Made by a program: the position numbers and the translations under genes
Part shown: positions 30,135 to 37,795 of the stretch, piece after piece
How the letters are laid out: every line of letters begins with the position of its first letter
Position numbering within the stretch: position 1 is the first letter of the stretch
Source of the DNA: Variovorax dokdonensis
Lineage (GTDB): Bacteria > Pseudomonadota > Gammaproteobacteria > Burkholderiales > Burkholderiaceae_C
Assembly (NCBI RefSeq): GCF_030316895.1
Contig: NZ_JASZYV010000002.1
Coordinates: 682,001-746,000 of the forward strand
DNA length: 64,000 bases
Direction of reading: 5' to 3'
The notes under the pieces: generated by a model
Told to the model about the DNA's origin: nothing
What the model saw: the letters and a program-made list of their open reading frames with translations, nothing else
Databases searched by the model: none

Positions 30135-31121
30135 TCAAAGCTTCACGATGCGGTCGTAGTCCTGCTGCCGATATCCATGGTCCGTCGGCTTCGTGCTCTT
30201 GAGCACCGCTTCGCTGAAGGCCTTCTTGTCGACGGTGATGACGTTCAGCCCGCGCTTCTTGAACTCGTCCGCCAGGCGTGCCTCGGAGGCGATGATGTCG
30301 CGCCCGGTCTTCTCTGCGGCCTCCTGCATGACCTCGGTGAAGATCTTCTTCTCGTCGGCACTCAGCTTGCCCCACAAGGTGCCCGACACCACCGTCAGCA
30401 GCGAATCGACGATGTGGCCGGTCAGCGAGATGTTCTTCTGCACTTCATAGAACTTCTTGGCCTCGATCGTGGGCAGCGGGTTTTCCTGTGCGTCCACCGT
30501 GTTGTTCTGCAGCGCGAGGTACACCTCGGCGAATGCGATGGGCGTCGGATTGGCGCCCAGTGCCTTCGGGAAGGCCAGGTAGGCCGGTGCATCCGGCACG
30601 CGGATCTTCAGGCCCTTCATGTCCTCGGGCTTGGCTACCGGGTGCGCCGCGTTCGAGGTGACGTGCCGCGCGCCGTAGTAGTTGAGCGCCGTGATGTGGT
30701 TGCCGGTTTTGTCGTCGTAGCCCTTGGCCAGCTCCTTGAACACGTCGCTCTTCGCGTACTTGAGCTGGTGCTCGGCGTCGCGGAAGATGAACGGGAAGTA
30801 CGACACGGCCAGCGGCGGATAGCTGCGGCCCGCAAAGCTGGCGCCGGTCAGGATGATGTCCACCGTGCCCAGCGTCAGGCCCTGGTTGATGTCCGACTCC
30901 TTGCCCAGCGTGGAGGCAGGAAACACCTCGATCACGTACTTGCCGTTGGTGCGCTTGGCGATCTCTTCGCCTGCCCATACCGAATACTTGTGGAAGGGCT
31001 CCGAGGTCTCGTAGACGTGCGCCCACTTCAGCTTGGTGCCTTGGGCACGCGCGGCCGGCAGGCCGCTGGCGGCGAGGGCGGCGGCGCCGAGGGTCTTGAG
31101 TGCATCGCGCTTGTTCATCAT
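30135..31121 (-). CDS. dctP: TRAP transporter substrate-binding protein, DctP type
   Basis: This 328-residue periplasmic protein begins with tandem ATGs at 31121 and 31118; GGAG sits eight bases before the first. A signal peptide runs MMNKRDALKTLGAAALAASGLPAARA. The mature protein has KWAHVYETSEPFHKYSVWAGEEI, FPASTLGKESDINQGLTLGTVD near 75 and LKIRVPDAPAYLAFPKALGANP near 175. The arginine of this IRVP segment is the conserved carboxylate-binding residue of DctP proteins. FAEVYLALQNNTVDAQENPLP follows. It captures an organic or sugar acid for DctQM. It follows the gntR regulator in the same operon. Confidence 0.92.
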   Translation of the reverse strand: MMNKRDALKTLGAAALAASGLPAARAQGTKLKWAHVYETSEPFHKYSVWAGEEIAKRTNGKYVIEVFPASTLGKESDINQGLTLGTVDIILTGASFAGRSYPPLAVSYFPFIFRDAEHQLKYAKSDVFKELAKGYDDKTGNHITALNYYGARHVTSNAAHPVAKPEDMKGLKIRVPDAPAYLAFPKALGANPTPIAFAEVYLALQNNTVDAQENPLPTIEAKKFYEVQKNISLTGHIVDSLLTVVSGTLWGKLSADEKKIFTEVMQEAAEKTGRDIIASEARLADEFKKRGLNVITVDKKAFSEAVLKSTKPTDHGYRQQDYDRIVKL

Positions 31122-31176
31122 GTGCTTGTCTCCGTCTTTGGGTGGTTGATGAAAATCGTGAGCCTGTTGACCGGCC

Positions 31177-31893
31177 CTAAACCTTCCCTGCGCGCCGCCA
31201 GCTCGTGCTGAAGCGCTGATGTGACTTGTCCATGTGTTCGTGCATCGCCAGGCGGGCACCCGGCACGTCGCGCGCCTCGATGGCATCGCGGATGGCCTCG
31301 TGCTCGGCGATGGCGCGGCGCCAGGACTGCACGGTCTCGAAGTAGCCGCCCAGCCGCGTGAAGATGGGGCCGTTTCGCGAGTCCCAGTAGTTGATCACCG
31401 TCTCGGTCAGCACCACGTTGCCGCAGGCGGCGACGATGGCCAGGTGGAATGCGCGATCGCCCTCCAGCGGCATCACGCCGCGATCGGCCAGCTCGCGCAT
31501 GGTCTCGATGGCGCTCGTCATGGCGGCCACGTCGCGTGCCTTTCGCTGCGCGGCGGCGATGGCCGCCGTCTCGCCTTCGATCACCCGGCGCGCGCGGATG
31601 AGTTCCAGCGGCCCCCATTCCGAGGCTTCCTGCGCGGCTGGCGCCGCAGTGCGACGCGCCTTGCGGTCGAGCACATAGACGCCCGAGCCGGTCCGCACTT
31701 CGACCCAACCCTCCACCTCCAGGGCGATCAGTGCCTCGCGCACGGAAGGGCGGCTCACGCCCAACTGGCGGGACAGATCGCGCTCGGCCGGTAGACGCGC
31801 GCCCACGGCGAACTCGCCCTTGGCGATCAGGGCGCGCAGCTGTTCCGCAATTTGGCGGTACAGGCGCTGGGGCTCGACGGTTTGCAGCGGCAC
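31177..31893 (-). CDS. GntR-family regulator, FCD (FadR) subfamily
   Basis: The protein has 238 residues. The N-terminal winged HTH is seen as LYRQIAEQLRALIAKGEFAVGARLPAERDLSRQLGVSRPSVREALIALEVEGWVEVRTGSGVYV, residues 10-75. The C-terminal FCD ligand domain (from about 95) has the metal-binding aspartate and histidines in GDRAFHLAIVAACGN and HEAIRDAIEARDVPGARLAMHEHM. Such proteins usually repress sugar-acid genes until an acid ligand binds. It heads the leftward TRAP operon and diverges from the SDR operon. The palindrome at 31945-31955 between the two is a likely binding site. Confidence 0.88.
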   Translation of the reverse strand: MPLQTVEPQRLYRQIAEQLRALIAKGEFAVGARLPAERDLSRQLGVSRPSVREALIALEVEGWVEVRTGSGVYVLDRKARRTAAPAAQEASEWGPLELIRARRVIEGETAAIAAAQRKARDVAAMTSAIETMRELADRGVMPLEGDRAFHLAIVAACGNVVLTETVINYWDSRNGPIFTRLGGYFETVQSWRRAIAEHEAIRDAIEARDVPGARLAMHEHMDKSHQRFSTSWRRAGKV

Positions 31894-31935
31894 GACGAAG
31901 GATGTGTTCGGGAAGAACTAGGGGCTTGTACTGAA

Positions 31936-31964
31936 TTGGACAAGTGGTCAGACCAGTTCAGAAT
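31936..31964 (+). promoter_or_regulatory. promoter with FadR-like operator between -35 and -10
   Basis: TTGGAC (31936-31941) and CAGAAT (31959-31964) are spaced by 17 bases and resemble a sigma-70 promoter for the SDR-SDR-FAH operon. The spacer contains TGGTC-A-GACCA at 31945-31955, a perfect 11-base palindrome matching the TGGTCnGACCA core recognised by FadR-type GntR regulators; flanks extend it to AGTGGTCAGACCAGT with one mismatch. Occupancy would block RNA polymerase directly. The divergent gntR gene starts 43 bases to the left of the promoter. Confidence 0.65.
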
Positions 31965-32041
31965 ACGAGATGCGTTCAGTGGCACCCATCGGGCCAAACC
32001 CGCATGGTGGATTCCGGCGCATCAATCCAGGAGAACAACGC

Positions 32042-32776
32042 ATGAGACTGCAAGGCAAGACGGCACTCGTCACCGCCGCCGGACAGGGCATCGGCCGGGC
32101 CAGCGCACTGGCGCTGGCCGCCCAGGGTGCCCAAGTGTGGGCCACCGATGTCAACGAATCGCTGCTCGCCAGTTACGCCGGCGTGCCCAACATCACCACG
32201 GCCCGGCTCGACGTGCTGGACAAGGCCGCCATCGGCGCATTGGTGGCGCGCATGCCGGCGGTGGACGTGCTGTTCAACTGCGCCGGCGTGGTGCACAACG
32301 GCGCCATCGACGAGGCCAGCGACGAGGACCTGGAATTCGCATTCCACCTGAACGTACGGGCGCAGTTCTGGGCCATCCAGGCCGTGCTGCCGCGCATGCT
32401 CGACAAGGGCGCGGGCAGCATCATCAACATGGCCAGCGTGTGTTCCAGCATCAAGGGCCTTCCGAACCGCTGCGTGTACGGCACCACCAAGGCGGCGGTG
32501 CTGGGGCTGACCAAGAGCGTGGCCGCCGACTACGTCATGCGCGGCGTGCGCTGCAACGCCGTGTGTCCCGGCACGGTCGACACGCCTTCGCTGGCCGACC
32601 GCATCAATGCCAATGCCGATCCCGATGCCGCGCGCAAGGCTTTCATTGCGCGTCAGCCCATGGGCCGGCTGGCACAGCCCGAAGAGATCGCACCGTTGAT
32701 CGTGTTCCTCGCCAGCGACGAAGCGCAGTTCGTCACCGGCCAGGCCTACGCGGCCGACGGAGGCATCACCATATGA
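32042..32776 (+). CDS. SDR, DHRS6/2-keto-3-deoxy-L-fuconate dehydrogenase-like
   Basis: The protein has 244 residues from the ATG at 32042, preceded by AGGAG. It is a classical SDR with TAAGQGIGRA at 12-21, NCAGVVHNG near 80, INMASVCSSIKGLPNRCVYGTTKAAV (catalytic Ser, Tyr and Lys) and GVRCNAVCPGTVDTPSL. The segment around NRCVY.TTKAAV..LTKSVAAD and the CPGTVDTPSL motif closely resemble the subgroup holding human DHRS6/BDH2 and bacterial 2-keto-3-deoxy-L-fuconate 4-dehydrogenases. With the FAH hydrolase downstream, oxidation of a 2-keto-3-deoxy acid to a 2,4-diketo acid is the natural reading, but the sugar is not proven. It overlaps the next gene by four bases. Confidence 0.82.
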   Translation: MRLQGKTALVTAAGQGIGRASALALAAQGAQVWATDVNESLLASYAGVPNITTARLDVLDKAAIGALVARMPAVDVLFNCAGVVHNGAIDEASDEDLEFAFHLNVRAQFWAIQAVLPRMLDKGAGSIINMASVCSSIKGLPNRCVYGTTKAAVLGLTKSVAADYVMRGVRCNAVCPGTVDTPSLADRINANADPDAARKAFIARQPMGRLAQPEEIAPLIVFLASDEAQFVTGQAYAADGGITI

Positions 32777-33519
32777 ACCAGCTCGACTTCAAGGGCCGGC
32801 ATGCGGTCGTGACCGGCGGTGCCTCGGGGTTGGGCCTGGGCATCGCGCAGCGCCTGATCGCGTCCGGCGGCAGCGTCACGCTCTGGGACCTGGATGGCGC
32901 AACCGCCGAGCGCGCGGCGGCCAGTCTTGGGCCGCAGGCGCATGCGCTGGCGGTGGACGTCGCGCAGCAGCCTTCGGTGGCCAAGGCGGTGGCCGCCACG
33001 GTGGCGCATGCGGGCCGCATCGACGCGTTGGTCAACAGCGCCGGGATCACTGGCCCGAATACCAAGCTGTGGGACTACCCGGTCGACGCCTGGCGACAGG
33101 TCATGGACGTCAACCTCACCGGTCTGTTCATCTGCTGCCGGGAGGTGGTGCCGCAGATGCGGACGCAGAAGTGGGGTCGCATCGTCAACATCGCCTCGGT
33201 GGCCGGCAAGGAGGGCAACCCCAACGCCAGCGCCTACAGCGCCAGCAAGGCCGGCGTCATCGCGTTGACCAAGTCGCTGGGCAAGGAACTGGCAGACACC
33301 GGCGTGCGCGTCAACTGTGTGACGCCTGCGGCCGTCAAGACGGCCATCTTCGACCAGATGACCCCCGAGCACATCAGCTTCATGCTCTCCAAGATTCCCA
33401 TGGGGCGCTTTGGTACCGTCGAGGAGGTGGCTGCGACCGTGGCGTGGCTGTGCACGGAAGAGTGCTCTTTCGCCACCGGCGCCACCTTCGACCTCTCCGG
33501 CGGTCGCAGTACCTATTGA
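32773..33519 (+). CDS. SDR family oxidoreductase, sugar-acid pathway
   Basis: The protein has 248 residues and begins at the ATG overlapping the previous stop (ATGA, 32773-32776). A long open frame upstream is noise. It has TGGASGLGLGIAQRL, NSAGITGPNTKLWDYP near 92, IVNIASVAGKEGNPNASAYSASKAGV (Ser, Tyr, Lys catalytic set) and VNCVTPAAVKTAIFDQM. It resembles 3-oxoacyl-reductase-like sugar or aldonate dehydrogenases. It may be the true 2-keto-3-deoxyaldonate 4-dehydrogenase or an initial sugar dehydrogenase. Two coupled SDRs suggest two oxidations in the same route. Confidence 0.8.
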   Translation: MNQLDFKGRHAVVTGGASGLGLGIAQRLIASGGSVTLWDLDGATAERAAASLGPQAHALAVDVAQQPSVAKAVAATVAHAGRIDALVNSAGITGPNTKLWDYPVDAWRQVMDVNLTGLFICCREVVPQMRTQKWGRIVNIASVAGKEGNPNASAYSASKAGVIALTKSLGKELADTGVRVNCVTPAAVKTAIFDQMTPEHISFMLSKIPMGRFGTVEEVAATVAWLCTEECSFATGATFDLSGGRSTY

Positions 33520-33559
33520 TCGCAGACCAAGAACCCGTCAAACCTGGAAAAGGAACAAC

Positions 33560-34408
33560 ATGAAACTCGTCCGCTATGGCAACCCTGGCAAGGAAAAGCC
33601 GGGCCTGATCGACGCGAATGGCCAACTGCGCGACCTGAGCGCCTTGGTCAAGGACATCGGTCCGGAGCAACTCGGCGACGCCGTGCTGGCCAAGATCGCC
33701 AAGGCCAAGACCGACAAGCTGCCGTTGGTCAAGGGCAAGCCTCGCATGGGCTGTCCGGTGGCGGGGGTCGGCAAGTTCATCGCGATCGGCCTGAACTACG
33801 CAGACCACGCGGCCGAGTCCGGCCTGCCGATTCCGGCCGAGCCGGTGGTCTTCACCAAGGCGATCTCCTGCATCCAGGGGCCGAACGATCCGGTCATGCT
33901 GCCCAAGGGCTCGAAGAAGACCGACTGGGAGGTGGAGCTGGGCGTGGTGATCGGCAAGACCGCGCGCTACGTGCCGCAGAAGGACGCGTTGTCGTACGTG
34001 GCGGGCTACTGCACCATCAACGACGTGAGCGAGCGCGAGTTCCAGATCGAACGCGGCGGCACCTGGGACAAGGGCAAGGGCTGCGACACCTTCGGCCCTA
34101 TCGGCCCCTGGCTGGTCACACGCGACGAAGTCCCCAACCCGCAGAAGCTGTCGATGTGGCTGGACCTCAATGGCAAGCGCATGCAGACCGGCAGTACCAA
34201 GACCATGATCTTCAGCGTGGCCAAACTGGTGGCCTACGTGAGCCAGTTCATGACGCTCGAACCCGGAGACGTGATCACCACCGGCACGCCGCCGGGTGTC
34301 GGCCTGGGCATGAAGCCGCCGCTGTACCTGAAGAAGGGTGACGTGATGACCCTGGGCATCGAGGGCCTGGGCGATCAGCGGCAGGAAGTGATCGCGTTCA
34401 AGGCCTGA
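33560..34408 (+). CDS. fumarylacetoacetate-hydrolase-family protein, 2,4-diketo-3-deoxy-acid hydrolase-like
   Basis: The protein has 282 residues from the ATG at 33560, behind AAAGGA. The N-terminal cap domain (MKLVRYGNPGKEKPGLI) is followed by the FAH catalytic domain: IAIGLNYADHAAESGLPIPAEPVVFTKA near 75, DWEVELGVVIGK near 120 (metal-binding Glu residues), NDVSEREFQ and ITTGTPPGVGLGMKP near 240. The length and cap match the group that cleaves 2,4-diketo-3-deoxy-L-fuconate or -rhamnonate to pyruvate plus a hydroxy acid. It ends the rightward operon, 40 bases after the second SDR. Confidence 0.82.
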   Translation: MKLVRYGNPGKEKPGLIDANGQLRDLSALVKDIGPEQLGDAVLAKIAKAKTDKLPLVKGKPRMGCPVAGVGKFIAIGLNYADHAAESGLPIPAEPVVFTKAISCIQGPNDPVMLPKGSKKTDWEVELGVVIGKTARYVPQKDALSYVAGYCTINDVSEREFQIERGGTWDKGKGCDTFGPIGPWLVTRDEVPNPQKLSMWLDLNGKRMQTGSTKTMIFSVAKLVAYVSQFMTLEPGDVITTGTPPGVGLGMKPPLYLKKGDVMTLGIEGLGDQRQEVIAFKA

Positions 34409-34430
34409 GGCCGCTCGATCCCCTGCGACG

Positions 34431-34449
34431 AGGCCCCGCGGCTGGGCCT
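34431..34449 (+). terminator. hairpin after FAH gene
   Basis: AGGCCC-cgcggct-GGGCCT is a 6-base GC-rich stem 22 bases after the stop. Only TTGT follows rather than a T-run, so it is a possible but not classic terminator. Confidence 0.4.
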
Positions 34450-34530
34450 TGTCGACCTGCTGGAACAGGGCCGACTGCCAATGGCCCTCAAGGATCCTGG
34501 GTCTTTGGAGTTGTCGGCACGGCCCGGCTC

Positions 34531-34559
34531 CTGCAAAATAGAACGATCGTTCGTTTTAT
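34531..34559 (+). promoter_or_regulatory. promoter with TetR-type operator before fatty-acid operon
   Basis: A perfect 12-base palindrome GAACGATCGTTC lies at 34541-34552, flanked by A/T-rich arms (AAAATA on the left, TTTTATTTT on the right). It sits between CTGCAA (34531-34536) and TTTTAT (34554-34559), which are spaced by 17 bases and could be the -35 and -10. The TetR gene begins 15-20 bases downstream, so autorepression with control of the whole operon is expected. Confidence 0.6.
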
Positions 34560-34574
34560 TTTGTGTCGCCGCCC

Positions 34575-35270
34575 ATGTCCAGCCGAACTGCTCCCGCCAA
34601 AGCGTCGCGCGCCCCGCAAAAGGGCCAGCAGACCAAGGCCGTCATCATCGACGCCGCGCTGAACCTGGCCGCACAGATCGGGCTGGAGGGACTGTCGATC
34701 GGCGCCATTGCCGAGGTCACCCAGATGAGCAAGTCGGGCGTCTTCGCCCACTTCGGCTCGCGCGAAGAGCTGCAGATCTCGGTGGTGCGCGAATATCACG
34801 CCCGCTTCGAGCAAGAGGTGTTCTACCCGGCGCTTTCGGCCGCCCGCGGCTTGCCGCGCTTGACGGCGCTCTTCGGCAACTGGATGAAGCGCACCTCTGC
34901 CGAGATCGATTCGGGCTGCATCTACATCAGCGGCGCCGTCGAGTTCGACGACCGGCCCGGTCCGGTGCGCGATGCGCTGGCCGAATCGGTCAACATCTGG
35001 CTCGCCGCCATGCTGCGAGCGGTGGAGCAGGCCAAAGAAGAAGGCCACCTGCGCGCCGACGCCGACGCGCAGCAGATCGCCTTCGAGATTCACGCGCTGA
35101 TTCTGGCGCTGCACTACGAGGCGCGCTTTCTGCGCAGCCCGCAATCGCTGGCGCGCGCCCACACCGGCTTCGACAACATCATCTCGCGCAGCGCCGCGCC
35201 TGAGCCGGCAAAGGCCAGGGCCAAGCCTGCCACGTCGGCGGCCCGCAATGCGCTCAAGGCGGTCGTCTGA
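34575..35270 (+). CDS. TetR/AcrR-family regulator of the acyl-CoA operon
   Basis: The protein has 231 residues from the ATG at 34575; a GTG four codons earlier is the alternative. No good Shine-Dalgarno is visible before either. A basic, Ala/Pro-rich N-terminus (SSRTAPAKASRAPQKGQQ) precedes the HTH: IIDAALNLAAQIGLEGLSIGAIAEVTQMSKSGVFAHFGSREELQISVV, residues 25-73. The C-terminal domain (FGNWMKRTSAEIDSGCIYISGAVEFDDRPGPVRD) resembles TetR proteins next to acyl-CoA dehydrogenase genes. The C-terminus is again Ala/Lys-rich. It probably senses an acyl-CoA and represses through the palindrome at 34541-34552. Confidence 0.85.
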   Translation: MSSRTAPAKASRAPQKGQQTKAVIIDAALNLAAQIGLEGLSIGAIAEVTQMSKSGVFAHFGSREELQISVVREYHARFEQEVFYPALSAARGLPRLTALFGNWMKRTSAEIDSGCIYISGAVEFDDRPGPVRDALAESVNIWLAAMLRAVEQAKEEGHLRADADAQQIAFEIHALILALHYEARFLRSPQSLARAHTGFDNIISRSAAPEPAKARAKPATSAARNALKAVV

Positions 35271-35333
35271 CCGCGCACCGAATTCCACTTCCCTTTTCTC
35301 AGTAACACGTCCCTTCAGAAATCAGGAGCACGC

Positions 35334-37130
35334 ATGCCAGCCTATACCCCGCCCCTTCGCGACATGCAGTTCGTCTTGCACGAAGTCTTCAACGTCGCCG
35401 ACGAATTCAAGGCCATGCCCAAGCATGCCGAGGTCGACGTCGACACCATCAACGCGGTGATCGACGAGGCCGGCAAGTTCGCCGCCGAAGTGACCTTCCC
35501 GCTGAACATGTCCGGCGACGAAGAGGGTTGCACGCTCGACAAGACCACGCACGAGGTGACCGCGCCCAAGGGCTTCAAGCAGGCCTATGAAAAGTTCGTC
35601 GAGGGCGGCTGGCCGGCGCTGTCGTGCGATCCGGAATATGGCGGCCAGGGGCTGCCGTTCGTGCTCAACCAGTGCCTGTACGAAATGCTCAACAGCGCCA
35701 ACCAGGCCTGGACGATGTATCCCGGCCTGTCGCACGGCGCGTACGAAGCGCTGCATGCCTATGGCACCGACGAGCAGAAGAAGACCTACCTGGGCAAGCT
35801 GACCAGCGGCGAATGGACCGGCACCATGTGCCTGACCGAACCGCACTGCGGCACCGACCTGGGCATGCTGCGCACCAAGGCCGAACCGCAGGCCGACGGC
35901 ACCTACAGAATCACCGGCAACAAGATCTTCATCTCGGCCGGCGAGCACGACATGGCGCCCAACATCGTCCACCTGGTGCTGGCCCGCCTGCCGGACGCGC
36001 CCAAGGGCAGCAAGGGCATCAGCCTGTTCGCCGTGCCCAAGTACCACGTGAAGGCCGATGGCTCGCTCGGCGAGCGCAACCCGATCTTCTGCTCGGGCCT
36101 GGAGCACAAGATGGGCATCCACGGCAATGCCACGGCGCAGATCGTGATCGAAGGAGCCATCGGCACCATGGTGGGCGAGCCCAACAAGGGCCTGCAAGCC
36201 ATGTTCGTGATGATGAACGCGGCCCGCCTGGGCGTGGGCAATCAGTCGCTGGGCTTGACCGAAGTCGCCTTCCAGAATGCACTGGCCTACGCCAAGGACC
36301 GCATCCAGATGCGCTCGCTGTCGGGCGTGAAGGCCAAGGACAAGGAAGCCGATCCGATCATCGTGCACCCCGACGTGCGCAAGATGCTGCTCACGGCCAA
36401 GGCTTTCGCCGAGGGCGGTCGTGCGTTGCAGATCTTCTGCACGCTGCTGCTGGACAAGGAACACAACCACCCCGACGAGAAGGTCCGCAAGGAATCGGGT
36501 GAACTCGTTGCGCTGCTTACGCCGATCGTCAAGGCGTTCATCACCGACAACGGCCACATCGCCACCAATGCCTGCATGCAGGTGTTCGGCGGCCACGGCT
36601 TCATCAAAGAGTCGGGCATGGAGCAGTTCGTGCGCGACAACCGCATCAACATGATCTACGAAGGCACGAACACCGTGCAGTCGCTGGATCTGCTGGGTCG
36701 CAAGGTGCTGGCCAACAACGGCGCGTCGCTGCGCAAGTTCGGCAAGCTGGTGGCCAAGCTGGTGGAAGAAGAAGGCGTGAACGAGAAGATGGCCGAGTTC
36801 ATCAACCCGATCGCGGGCCTGGGCGACCAGTTCACCAAGTTCACGACCGAGATCGGCTTCAAGGGCTTGCAGAACCCCGATGAAGTCGGCGCGGCCGCGG
36901 TGGACTACCTGCGCGTGGCGGGCCACTTCGTGTTCGGCTACCTGTTCGCTCGCATGGCACAGGTGGCGCTGCGTGAGATCGCGGCCGGCAACACCGACCC
37001 GTTCTATGTTGCCAAGCTGCAGACGGCGCGCTTCTACTTCGCCAAGCTGTTCCCCGAGACGGCCGCCCTGATGCGTACCGCGCGCGCGGGCGCCAAGTCG
37101 CTCATGGACACCGACGCGGCACTGGCCTGA
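35334..37130 (+). CDS. acyl-CoA dehydrogenase with C-terminal extension
   Basis: This 598-residue FAD enzyme performs the first oxidation of beta-oxidation. It is longer than the 380-residue classical type and matches the 600-residue class (DmdC/FadE-like, acyl-CoA dehydrogenase C-terminal domain). Seen are GGWPALSCDPEYGGQGLP near 90, TGTMCLTEPHCGTDLGMLRTKA near 162 (FAD site), ITGNKIFISAGEHDM and VFGGHGFIKESGMEQFVRDNRINMIYEGTNTVQSLD near 410-450, with the catalytic glutamate in IYEGTN. A ribosome site CAGGAG precedes the ATG. It follows the TetR gene and is followed after two bases by the DUF2147 gene. Confidence 0.93.
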   Translation: MPAYTPPLRDMQFVLHEVFNVADEFKAMPKHAEVDVDTINAVIDEAGKFAAEVTFPLNMSGDEEGCTLDKTTHEVTAPKGFKQAYEKFVEGGWPALSCDPEYGGQGLPFVLNQCLYEMLNSANQAWTMYPGLSHGAYEALHAYGTDEQKKTYLGKLTSGEWTGTMCLTEPHCGTDLGMLRTKAEPQADGTYRITGNKIFISAGEHDMAPNIVHLVLARLPDAPKGSKGISLFAVPKYHVKADGSLGERNPIFCSGLEHKMGIHGNATAQIVIEGAIGTMVGEPNKGLQAMFVMMNAARLGVGNQSLGLTEVAFQNALAYAKDRIQMRSLSGVKAKDKEADPIIVHPDVRKMLLTAKAFAEGGRALQIFCTLLLDKEHNHPDEKVRKESGELVALLTPIVKAFITDNGHIATNACMQVFGGHGFIKESGMEQFVRDNRINMIYEGTNTVQSLDLLGRKVLANNGASLRKFGKLVAKLVEEEGVNEKMAEFINPIAGLGDQFTKFTTEIGFKGLQNPDEVGAAAVDYLRVAGHFVFGYLFARMAQVALREIAAGNTDPFYVAKLQTARFYFAKLFPETAALMRTARAGAKSLMDTDAALA

Positions 37131-37132
37131 AG

Positions 37133-37672
37133 ATGAACCGCCCCCAGGCCACCGTGCTTTGCAGCTCTGCCGACGCCCTCGAGGGCGCTAATCCTGCGGG
37201 CCGGCAAAGCCGGTTCCGCGGATGCTCCCGAACTGGCTTCGCTGCGCTTGCCGCGGCGATGGCGTTGCTGGCGAGTGCCCCGGCGCTTGCGCAGATGTCG
37301 CCGGTCGGCACCTGGCGCAGCATTGACGACAAGACGGGAGAGGCCAAGGCCGAGATCCGCATCGTCGAGCAGGGCGCCGGCCTGTCGGGCCGCATCGAGA
37401 AGACGCTGCGCAAGGACGCCAAGCCCGATGCACGCTGCGACGAATGCACGGACGATCGCAAGGGCAAGCCCGTCGTCGGCATGGAGATCATCCGCGGCGG
37501 CAAGAAGGCCGAAGGCAAGGAAGTCTGGGAGGGCGGCAAGATCCTCGACCCCGAGAACGGCAAGGAGTACCGCGCCAGCTTCACCCCGATCGACGGCGGC
37601 AGCAAGCTCGAAGTGCGCGGCTATCTCGGCCCCTTCTGGCGCACACAGACCTGGCAACGCGCCCAGCCATGA
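37133..37672 (+). CDS. DUF2147 exported protein with repeat-derived N-terminus
   Basis: The protein has 179 residues; its ATG lies two bases after the acyl-CoA dehydrogenase stop, so coupled translation is likely. The mature part (from about residue 54, MSPVGTWRSIDDKTGEAKAEIRI) is a DUF2147 lipocalin-like domain with DARCDECTDDRKGKPVVGMEII and GKEYRASFTPID, ending GYLGPFWRTQTW. The signal peptide is odd: a 34-residue n-region comes first, followed by the h-region GFAALAAAMALLASAPALA. The n-region and the first half of the h-region are encoded by dispersed repeat copy B. A shorter start at residue 43 would give only about 11 residues before cleavage and no positive charge. Function unknown. 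Confidence 0.75.
   Translation: MNRPQATVLCSSADALEGANPAGRQSRFRGCSRTGFAALAAAMALLASAPALAQMSPVGTWRSIDDKTGEAKAEIRIVEQGAGLSGRIEKTLRKDAKPDARCDECTDDRKGKPVVGMEIIRGGKKAEGKEVWEGGKILDPENGKEYRASFTPIDGGSKLEVRGYLGPFWRTQTWQRAQP
37174..37256 (+). repeat. dispersed repeat, copy B, inside the DUF2147 coding sequence
   Basis: Contains CGCCCTCGAGGGCGC, GCGGGCCGGCAAAGCCGG, TTCCGCGGATG and GGCTTCGCTGCGCTTGCC in the same order as copy A (read on its minus strand). The last element differs from copy A over its CGG-terminated 22-base span by a single base. It is translated as part of the export signal of the DUF2147 protein. Confidence 0.75.
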
Positions 37673-37708
37673 CCACCCACCGCCTCGTCCACGTCATGTG
37701 GCCAAGGC

Positions 37709-37760
37709 ATCTCGAGGGGATGCCCCACGCGGCCCGGCACAGCCGGTACTGCGATGCACC
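37709..37760 (+). repeat. dispersed repeat, copy C, degenerate
   Basis: Contains TCTCGAGGGGATGCCCC, GCGGCCCGGCACAGCCGG and TACTGCG. These correspond to the CTCGAG, GGCCCGGCAAAGCCGG and CCGCG elements of the other copies with several substitutions. It lies between the DUF2147 gene and the FadB-like gene and overlaps an upstream alternative start of the latter. Confidence 0.6.
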
Positions 37761-37795
37761 CCGACATGAAACTTTTCTACCAAGGGCCCATTGAT

